Part shown: positions 41,435 through 47,252 of the stretch, in pieces
How positions within the stretch are numbered: the stretch's first letter is position 1
Layout: the number at the start of each line of letters is the position of its first letter
Source: an uncultured Bacteroidales bacterium
Lineage (GTDB): Bacteria; Bacteroidota; Bacteroidia; Bacteroidales; P3
NCBI GenBank assembly: GCA_937886715.1
Contig: CAKZZD010000034.1
Coordinates: 1-47,252, forward strand
Direction: 5' to 3'
DNA length: 47,252 nucleotides
Made by a program: the position numbers and the translations under genes
Notes under the pieces: model-generated
What the model was told of the DNA's origin: nothing
The model's input: the letters and a program-made list of their open reading frames with translations, nothing else
Database searches by the model: none

Positions 41435-44185
41435 ATGAGAAAGATAGCGCTACTGATCGGCTTAACTGCCGCGCTCGTTTCGGCCTATGGCCAGTCGACC
41501 AGGATGTCGCCGCAGGCGATGCTGAAGGCCCATGAGATACGCCAAGGCCGCTGCACCACGGAGAGTGTGCAGGCCTTCGCCACCCTGGCCGAGGGCACCG
41601 ACCTGAAGATGCTGGACGCCTACGGCGTGACGACAGGCACGATGGTGGGCCGCATGGCCACGGTGCAGGTGCCGGTGAAACGGTTCGACGAGTTTGTGGC
41701 CTCGGGCCTGTGCACCCATCTCGACGTGGCACGCCCCGTGCGCCCCTTGCTCGACAAGGTGCGCCAGGAGCTGGGCGTCGGATATATCCACCATGGCGTG
41801 CAGCTGCCGCAGGGCTACGACGGCACCGGCGTGGTGGTGGGCGTGATCGACGTGGGCTTCGAATATGGCCATCCCACCTTCTACGACACCACAGGCACCA
41901 CGCTGCGCATCAAGCGGGTGTGGCAGCAGCGCGACATGTCGGGCAGTGCCCCGGCAGGCTTCAGCTACGGCACCGAGCTGACCACGCAGGAGCAGATCCT
42001 GGCGGCAGTCACCGACTTGACCGACCAGGGTCACGGCTCGCACACGGCAGGCATTGCTGCCGGTTGCGGCGCGCCCAACGGCAACGGAAGCACCTACCGC
42101 GGCATGGCGCCGGCAGCCGACATTGTGATGGTGGCCACCAACATGTCGGAGTCCGGAGTGACCGACGGCATCAAATATATCCACCGCTATGCCCACTCGG
42201 TGGGCAAGCCCTGCGTGATCAACATCAGCCTGGGCACCGTGATGGGCCCGCACGACGGTCTGGGTCCGGCGGATGTGATGATCGAAAACTATCTGCACGC
42301 CACGCCAGTGGACAGCCTCGTGGTGGTGGTGTCGGCCGGCAACAGCGGCGGCTCGATGAACCACATGCACAAAAGTTTCAGCCCGAACGACACCCTGGCG
42401 AACTCGTTTATGCGCGACTTCCTGTTTGATGGTGACTACAGCACAGCGCTGGACTGCTGGGGCGACGTGGGCGACACCTTCAGCGTGTCGATTGCGCTCT
42501 ATGCCATGGGCACCGGACTCGGCGACCTGACATTGGTAGCGCAGACGCCCCTGGTGCCGACGGTGGTCGACTCCACATACACCTGCCAGCTGACGAATGC
42601 CACTGGCGACGTCTACGAAGTGACATTCGCCGCAACCCCGTCGGGCATCTTCAACGAGCGCCCCGAGATTCAGGTCGAAATCTACCATGAGGGGACCAAG
42701 GTTGCGGGCGACTATTTCGGCGTCACGGTGACGTCGCAGAACGCCAATGTGCATCTGTGGAGCGACAACGAGGAATTCTACTATACAGGCAACAACATTT
42801 TCAACTCGTACGGCGACGACGACTACACCATCGGTGGCGTCGGAGCCAATAGCGACGCGGTGATCTCGGTGGGCAGCTACGCCACACGCAACCATAAGGC
42901 CGACGGCGCGACGCTCACCCAGACGCTCGTCGGCGAGCTGTCGAGTTTCTCGTCGCACGGCCCCACCTACGACGGCCGCGTGAAGCCCGACATCTGCACC
43001 CCCGGCCAATATCTGGTTTCGGCCGTCAACGCGCCCTATGTGCCGCTGTACCTCTCATCGCTGGTGTACGACTCGATGCCTTACAACGATGCGATGCACT
43101 ACTATGCGCTGATGCAGGGCACCTCGATGGCGGCCCCCGTGGCCACCGGCGTGGTGGCGCTGTGGCTGCAGCACAATGCGGCGCTGAATGTCGACTCGGT
43201 GCGGGCGCTGCTCCATGCCTCGGCCCTGCACGATAGTTTCACGGGCGCCATTCCCGCCTCCGGCAGCAACCTGTGGGGATGGGGCAAAATCGACGCCTTC
43301 GGAGGCCTCTCCGCACCCTCGGTGCCCTATTTCATGCTGGATGCCGAGACGGAGAACTACAACCATGGCATTGTGATCGGGCGCGGACGCCATCCACAAG
43401 GCATGCACGAGATTGAGGCGGTGGCACAGGATGGCTACCGGTTCCTTGAGTGGAGCGACGGCACCAGCGACAACCCGCGCACCGTGGACCTCACGTCCGA
43501 CACCTCGCTGGTGGCCGCTTTCGCCGCTGCCGACTGCGACACCATCAGCCGGTTCCCCTGGGAGGCCGTGATCAACGAGACCTCGCTCAACTGCTGGGAC
43601 CTCTTTGGCGACAACGGCTGGGATTTGATTGCCGACTTGCTGATATCGATCAGCACCGGTGTGCCCGACAACTGGCTTGCAACGCCGCATGTGCTTGTGG
43701 AACCTGGCACATCGTTTTTCTTCGAATGCAATAGCCGCACGGGCGACAGCGTGGCCATTGTGGCCATCACCGGCACGGGCGACACGACGGTGCTGGCCGA
43801 CGAACTGTACGACCTCACCCACACGGGCGAAAAACATGTCGACCTGACACCCTTTGCCGGCCAGGTGATACGCCTTGGTTTCCATCACCATGCCGCCGTC
43901 GGGGCCTTTGGAATGGTCCAGCTCGTCGGTGCCAGAATCGACTATCTTGAGGGAATAGAGAACCCGCTTGGCGAAGAGGTCCGCTTCAGCTCGGTCGACG
44001 GACGTGTGTCTATCAACAACACCACCGCTGGACGTGTATCCGTGCGCGTCTACGACGCCCTTGGCCGGCAGGTGGCCACGGTCGAGGCCGCGCCGGGCCG
44101 CACACTGACGGCGCCGCTGCCTTCGGGCCTCTATGTGGTAAAGGCTGGCGACCGTCCGGCCAAAAAGATTGCCATCGTCAGATAG
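41435..44185 (+). CDS. T9SS-exported S8 (subtilisin-like) serine protease
   Basis: This 916-aa secreted protease has a signal peptide (MRKIALLIGLTAALVSAYGQ), a short N-terminal prodomain, and an S8 domain with Asp139 (GVIDVGFEYGHP), His203 (GHGSHTAG), oxyanion Asn303 (SAGNSG) and Ser564 (GTSMAAPVA). A beta-rich insert (about 305-465) lies between the Asn and Ser elements, as in C5a-peptidase-type subtilases. After the protease come an InlB-like repeat (YRFLEWSDGTSDNPRTVDLT), a jelly-roll domain and a type A sorting domain ending KIAIVR. It is monocistronic, with its own promoter and terminator. Unlike the subtilase at 228 it relies on T9SS for the surface. Confidence 0.92.
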   Translation: MRKIALLIGLTAALVSAYGQSTRMSPQAMLKAHEIRQGRCTTESVQAFATLAEGTDLKMLDAYGVTTGTMVGRMATVQVPVKRFDEFVASGLCTHLDVARPVRPLLDKVRQELGVGYIHHGVQLPQGYDGTGVVVGVIDVGFEYGHPTFYDTTGTTLRIKRVWQQRDMSGSAPAGFSYGTELTTQEQILAAVTDLTDQGHGSHTAGIAAGCGAPNGNGSTYRGMAPAADIVMVATNMSESGVTDGIKYIHRYAHSVGKPCVINISLGTVMGPHDGLGPADVMIENYLHATPVDSLVVVVSAGNSGGSMNHMHKSFSPNDTLANSFMRDFLFDGDYSTALDCWGDVGDTFSVSIALYAMGTGLGDLTLVAQTPLVPTVVDSTYTCQLTNATGDVYEVTFAATPSGIFNERPEIQVEIYHEGTKVAGDYFGVTVTSQNANVHLWSDNEEFYYTGNNIFNSYGDDDYTIGGVGANSDAVISVGSYATRNHKADGATLTQTLVGELSSFSSHGPTYDGRVKPDICTPGQYLVSAVNAPYVPLYLSSLVYDSMPYNDAMHYYALMQGTSMAAPVATGVVALWLQHNAALNVDSVRALLHASALHDSFTGAIPASGSNLWGWGKIDAFGGLSAPSVPYFMLDAETENYNHGIVIGRGRHPQGMHEIEAVAQDGYRFLEWSDGTSDNPRTVDLTSDTSLVAAFAAADCDTISRFPWEAVINETSLNCWDLFGDNGWDLIADLLISISTGVPDNWLATPHVLVEPGTSFFFECNSRTGDSVAIVAITGTGDTTVLADELYDLTHTGEKHVDLTPFAGQVIRLGFHHHAAVGAFGMVQLVGARIDYLEGIENPLGEEVRFSSVDGRVSINNTTAGRVSVRVYDALGRQVATVEAAPGRTLTAPLPSGLYVVKAGDRPAKKIAIVR

Positions 44186-44209
44186 CTTGCTCAAAATAAG
44201 CACATTACA

Positions 44210-44239
44210 AAAAACTCACCATTTGTGGTGAGTTTTTTT
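44210..44239 (+). terminator. Terminator after the T9SS subtilase
   Basis: AAAAACTCACC (44210-44220) pairs with GGTGAGTTTTT around ATTTGT, followed by further T residues to 44239. It lies 24 bases after the stop and directly upstream of the hydrogenase promoter. Confidence 0.9.
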
Positions 44240-44250
44240 GTTAAAAGTGC

Positions 44251-44281
44251 TTGGCATATTATTTTTATTTTGTATTTTTGC
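44251..44281 (+). promoter_or_regulatory. Hydrogenase operon promoter (TTG - N19 - TATTTTTGC)
   Basis: TTG (44251-44253), exactly 19 bases, then TATTTTTGC (44273-44281). The leader to the ATG at 44365 is about 77 bases. It contains direct repeats of GTATACC (44298-44304 and 44309-44315) and GTCACATCT (44285-44293 and 44356-44364). Confidence 0.78.
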
Positions 44282-44364
44282 ATGGTCACATCTGAAAGTA
44301 TACCATACGTATACCGCTGATAATTAGTAATAAACAATAATATTAATCCTAAAAAGTCACATCT

Positions 44365-44760
44365 ATGACAAAAGTTAAATCTTTGGCAGACCTGAAAGCC
44401 ATGCGCGAGAAGCTGCAGTCGAACCTCGACATCCGCGAGAAGGCAGAGAACCCTGAGAGCCTGGTGCAGATCAAGGTTGCTATGGCCACCTGCGGTATTG
44501 CCGCCGGAGCCAAGCAGGTTATGGAACACATGATGCAGAAAGCCGACGAGCTGCACATTCCCGCGGTGTTCACGCAGACGGGATGCATGGGCTACTGCCA
44601 CGCCGAGCCCACCCTCGAGGTGCGTGTGCCGGGCAAGGACCCCATCGTCTTTGGTCACGTCGACAACAATCGCGCTGACGAAATCCTCACCAAGTACGTC
44701 CAGAACGGCGAACTCGTCGAGGGCATCATCCCCGTGAACTACGAAACGATTGATAAGTAA
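44365..44760 (+). CDS. HndB-like (2Fe-2S) thioredoxin-fold ferredoxin
   Basis: This small cytoplasmic protein (131 aa) is of the HndB/NuoE-C-terminal type. Cysteines are at C43 (ATCGIAAGAK) and at C74 and C78 (QTGCMGYCHAEP), arranged as in thioredoxin-like [2Fe-2S] ferredoxins, although the first pair is reduced to one Cys as in HndB. In multimeric [FeFe] hydrogenases such a subunit accompanies the NADH-oxidising HydB/HndC and the catalytic HydA/HndD. It is the first gene of the operon; a NuoE-like HydC subunit is not seen in the window. Confidence 0.87.
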   Translation: MTKVKSLADLKAMREKLQSNLDIREKAENPESLVQIKVAMATCGIAAGAKQVMEHMMQKADELHIPAVFTQTGCMGYCHAEPTLEVRVPGKDPIVFGHVDNNRADEILTKYVQNGELVEGIIPVNYETIDK

Positions 44761-44770
44761 GGTTGAATAA

Positions 44771-44815
44771 GTCGGATTAGTCGGACTTGTCAGACTAGCC
44801 GGACTTGTCAGATAA
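44771..44815 (+). repeat. Five-unit 9-bp tandem repeat between hydrogenase genes
   Basis: Five consecutive 9-base units (GTCGGATTA, GTCGGACTT, GTCAGACTA, GCCGGACTT, GTCAGATAA) fill most of the 74-base gap between the HndB-like and hydB genes. The unit length is constant while bases drift in a purine/purine or pyrimidine/pyrimidine way. Confidence 0.85.
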
Positions 44816-44834
44816 AATCCAAAAACAACAAGAA

Positions 44835-46649
44835 ATGGCAAAATACAAAATGCATATCCTGATCTGCGGCGGTACCGGATGTAAGTCCAGCAACAGCCTC
44901 CAGATCATCGACAATTTCCATAAGGTTCTCGCCGAGAAAGGCCTCGCCGACGATGTCCAGGTCATCAAGACCGGTTGCTTCGGCTTCTGCGAGAAGGGCC
45001 CCATCGTGAAGATCATGCCCGACAACACGTTCTACACCCAGGTGAAACCCGAAGACGTGGAGCGCATCGTCAACGAGCACATCATCAAGGGTCGTAAGGT
45101 GCCCGAGCTGCTCTACACCAACCCCGAGAACAAAGAGCACGTCAGCGACTCGAAGCACATGGACTTCTACCGCAAGCAGATCCGTATCGCCCTGCGCAAC
45201 TGCGGCTTTGTGGATCCCGAGAACATCGAGGAGAGCATCTCCCGTGGCGGCTACGAGGCTTTGGCCAAGTGCTTGACCGAGATGACCCCGCAGCAGGTGA
45301 TCGACGAAATCACCAAGAGCGGCCTCCGCGGCCGTGGCGGCGCCGGCTTCCCCACCGGTGTGAAATGGGGCCTCTGCGCCAAGAACCAGGCCGACCAGAA
45401 GTATATCATCTGCAACGCCGACGAGGGTGACCCCGGTGCTTTCATGGACCGTTCAATCCTCGAGGGTGACCCCAACAGCATCGTCGAGGCTATGGCCATC
45501 GGCGGCTACGCCATCGGCGCCAGCAAGGGCTTGGTGTATATCCGCGCCGAGTATCCCCTGGCTATCGACCGTCTGAAGATCGCCATCAGCCAGGCCCGCG
45601 AGTATGGCCTCCTTGGTGAGGACATCCTCGGCACTGGCTTCAACTTCGATATCGAGCTCCGCTACGGCGCCGGCGCTTTCGTCTGCGGCGAGGAGACCGC
45701 TCTGATCCATTCGATGGAAGGCAAGCGCGGCGAGCCCACCCTGAAGCCCCCGTTCCCCGCTGTGCGTGGCTACATGGACAAGCCCTCGAACGTGAACAAC
45801 GTCGAGACCTTCGCCAACATCCCCGTCATCATCACCAAGGGCGCCGACTGGTTCCGCACCATCGGCACCGAGAAGTCGCCCGGAACCAAGGTGTTCGCCC
45901 TCGCCGGACAGATCAACAACGTGGGTCTGATCGAGGTGCCCATGGGCATCACCCTGCGCGAGATCATCTATGAGATCGGCGGCGGCATCAAGGATGGCCG
46001 CGAGTTCAAGGCTGTGCAGACCGGCGGTCCTTCCGGCGGATGCCTCACGGCCAAGCACCTCGACACCGAGATCGACTACGACAGCCTCGTGGCTGCCGGC
46101 TCGATGATGGGCTCGGGCGGTATGGTCGTCATGGACGAGACCTCGTGTATGCCGGCTATCGCCAAGTTCTATCTGGAGTTCACCTGCGAGGAGAGCTGCG
46201 GTAAGTGCAGCCCCTGCCGCATCGGTAACAAGCGCCTCTGCGAGATGCTTGAGAAGATCACCAACGGCAACGGTACGATGGACGACCTCTACGCCCTGCG
46301 CAACCTGGCCGCCGTCATCAAGGACAGCGCCCTCTGCGGCCTCGGCCAGACCTCGCCGAACCCCGTGCTCAGCACCCTCGACAACTTCTGGGACGAGTAT
46401 GTGGAGCACGTCGTCGACAAGAAGTGCCGTGCCGGCGTCTGCAAGAAACTGATGCAGTATGTCATCGATCCCGAGAAGTGCATCGGCTGCGGCAAGTGCG
46501 CCAAGAACTGCCCCGCCGAGACCATCACCCGCACCGACTACATCGCTCCCGGCCACAAACTGGCCTCGATGGTCATCGGTCAGGAGAAGTGCGTCAAGTG
46601 CGGTGCCTGCTACCAGAACTGTAAGTTTGGTGCCATCTCGATTAAATAA
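44835..46649 (+). CDS. hydB: HydB/HndC-type NADH-binding hydrogenase subunit (NuoF-like)
   Basis: This 604-aa flavoprotein has an N-terminal thioredoxin-like [2Fe-2S] domain (C11, C16, C48, C52), the NuoF core with GRGGAGFPTGVKW (166-178, NADH/FMN site), CNADEGDPGAFMD, an SLBB segment and the [4Fe-4S] binding CGKCSPC (C455, C458, C461, plus C501), and a C-terminal 2x[4Fe-4S] ferredoxin (C549-C559 and C586-C596). It transfers electrons between NAD(H), ferredoxin and HydA in electron-bifurcating or confurcating [FeFe] hydrogenases. I chose the ATG at 44835 (MAKYKMHILICGGTGC); an earlier in-frame ATG lies inside the tandem repeat. Confidence 0.93.
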   Translation: MAKYKMHILICGGTGCKSSNSLQIIDNFHKVLAEKGLADDVQVIKTGCFGFCEKGPIVKIMPDNTFYTQVKPEDVERIVNEHIIKGRKVPELLYTNPENKEHVSDSKHMDFYRKQIRIALRNCGFVDPENIEESISRGGYEALAKCLTEMTPQQVIDEITKSGLRGRGGAGFPTGVKWGLCAKNQADQKYIICNADEGDPGAFMDRSILEGDPNSIVEAMAIGGYAIGASKGLVYIRAEYPLAIDRLKIAISQAREYGLLGEDILGTGFNFDIELRYGAGAFVCGEETALIHSMEGKRGEPTLKPPFPAVRGYMDKPSNVNNVETFANIPVIITKGADWFRTIGTEKSPGTKVFALAGQINNVGLIEVPMGITLREIIYEIGGGIKDGREFKAVQTGGPSGGCLTAKHLDTEIDYDSLVAAGSMMGSGGMVVMDETSCMPAIAKFYLEFTCEESCGKCSPCRIGNKRLCEMLEKITNGNGTMDDLYALRNLAAVIKDSALCGLGQTSPNPVLSTLDNFWDEYVEHVVDKKCRAGVCKKLMQYVIDPEKCIGCGKCAKNCPAETITRTDYIAPGHKLASMVIGQEKCVKCGACYQNCKFGAISIK

Positions 46650-46668
46650 TCTTTAAATAGGAATAGAA

Positions 46669-47252
46669 ATGATTAATGTCACTATAGATAATAAAGCGAT
46701 CCAGGTCCCCGAAGGCACCACTATTCTGAAAGCTGCCCGCATGGCCGGTATCGATATCCCGACGCTCTGCTACTTCGAGCTCGACGGAATGAAATTTGAA
46801 AACAAACCCGGCGGATGCCGCGTCTGCATGGTCGAGGTGACCAAGGACTTCAACGGCAAGCCCCGCCGCAACCTGGCCCCCGCCTGCGCCACCGACTGCG
46901 TGGAAGGCATGGAGGTGCTCACCGCATCGCCCCGCGCCCTCAACGCCCGCAAGACCGTCCTCGAGCTGATCCTCAGCGACCACCCGAACGACTGTCTCCA
47001 GTGCGAGAAGAGCGGCGACTGCGAGCTGCAGGCCCTCGCTGCCCGCATGGGCATCCGCGAGATCCCCTTCAAGGGCGAGCAGAGCCACTATGAGAAAGAC
47101 ACCACCCTCAGCGTCTACCGCGACATGGACAAGTGCGTCTACTGCCGCCGCTGCGAGGAGATGTGCACCAAATTCCAGAGCGTGGGCGCCCTGAGCGGCG
47201 TCAACCGCGGCTTCCCCTCGGTGGTGGCTCCCGCCTTCGAGCAGAAACTCGG
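46669..47252 (+). CDS. hydA: [FeFe] hydrogenase HydA, N-terminal part (cut by the right edge)
   Basis: The first 194 codons are visible and there is no stop before the window ends. A NuoG-like [2Fe-2S] domain has C34, C50, C53 and C73 (with C77), followed by the His-ligated [4Fe-4S] site (His105, C109, C112, C118, in DHPNDCLQC) and the first ferredoxin cluster (C156, C159, C162, C166). The text after it (VGALSGVNRGFPSVVAPAFE) is characteristic of HndD/HydA rather than NuoG or formate dehydrogenase. The H-cluster domain lies outside the window, so the catalytic call rests on this and on the neighbours. It starts 19 bases after hydB. Confidence 0.88.
   Translation, partial: MINVTIDNKAIQVPEGTTILKAARMAGIDIPTLCYFELDGMKFENKPGGCRVCMVEVTKDFNGKPRRNLAPACATDCVEGMEVLTASPRALNARKTVLELILSDHPNDCLQCEKSGDCELQALAARMGIREIPFKGEQSHYEKDTTLSVYRDMDKCVYCRRCEEMCTKFQSVGALSGVNRGFPSVVAPAFEQKL

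Overview
The window is chromosomal DNA from a GC-rich member of the Bacteroidota, most likely an uncultured anaerobic Bacteroidales lineage. The evidence is type IX secretion (T9SS) cargo with type A and type B sorting domains, a PorZ-like T9SS component, DUF4294, Bacteroidota promoters (TTG or TTTG, about 19 bp, then TAnnTTTGC), gene starts mostly without a Shine-Dalgarno, and an [FeFe]-hydrogenase locus. I see no rRNA, tRNA, IS element, prophage or CRISPR array.

Layout. (1) 1-8406: a leftward, tightly packed and partly overlapping operon reads PEPEP-linker hypothetical - gmk - mreC - mreD - porZ-like - recO - subtilase with a C-terminal beta-barrel; a DUF6266-like tail lies at the left edge. 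(2) 8610-10677: a rightward operon holds a Sua5/YciO protein, a four-TM holin-like membrane protein and panC, ending in a strong terminator that faces the rpsA terminator. (3) 10790-19102: leftward rpsA with its own promoter, and a separate leftward unit lysS - T9SS type B protein - MBL hydrolase - ung. (4) 19162-22301: a cluster of TTTYGTCCC boxes, a truncated AMP-binding protein, a DUF4294 - NlpC/P60 pair and an outer-membrane barrel. (5) 22550-28593: a leftward five-gene unit DRTGG protein - RsbW-like ATPase - HydS-like Fe-S protein - choice-of-anchor L T9SS protein - hutU. (6) 28981-38098: a second small barrel, a SIMPL protein and a giant (about 2480 aa) fibronectin III/choice-of-anchor J T9SS protein. 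(7) 38237-44239: a CPBP protease, an SF1 helicase and a second, T9SS-sorted subtilase. (8) 44251 to the right edge: a hydrogenase operon with an HndB-like ferredoxin, a HydB (NuoF-like) subunit and HydA, cut by the window end.

Themes. Much of the window serves the cell surface: the T9SS component PorZ, four T9SS cargo proteins and three proteins with predicted outer-membrane barrels. A second theme is fermentative redox metabolism: hydrogenase subunits at one end, and 16 kb away a probable hydrogenase regulatory/sensory trio.

The most interesting unexplained signals are a palindromic intergenic repeat present in four copies, a subtilase fused to its own predicted barrel, a six-copy TTTYGTCCC box cluster overlapping the promoter of a degenerate AMP-binding protein, and a HydS-like protein that keeps the H-cluster cubane cysteines but lacks the proton-relay cysteine. 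All assignments come from reading the sequence; no database search was run.
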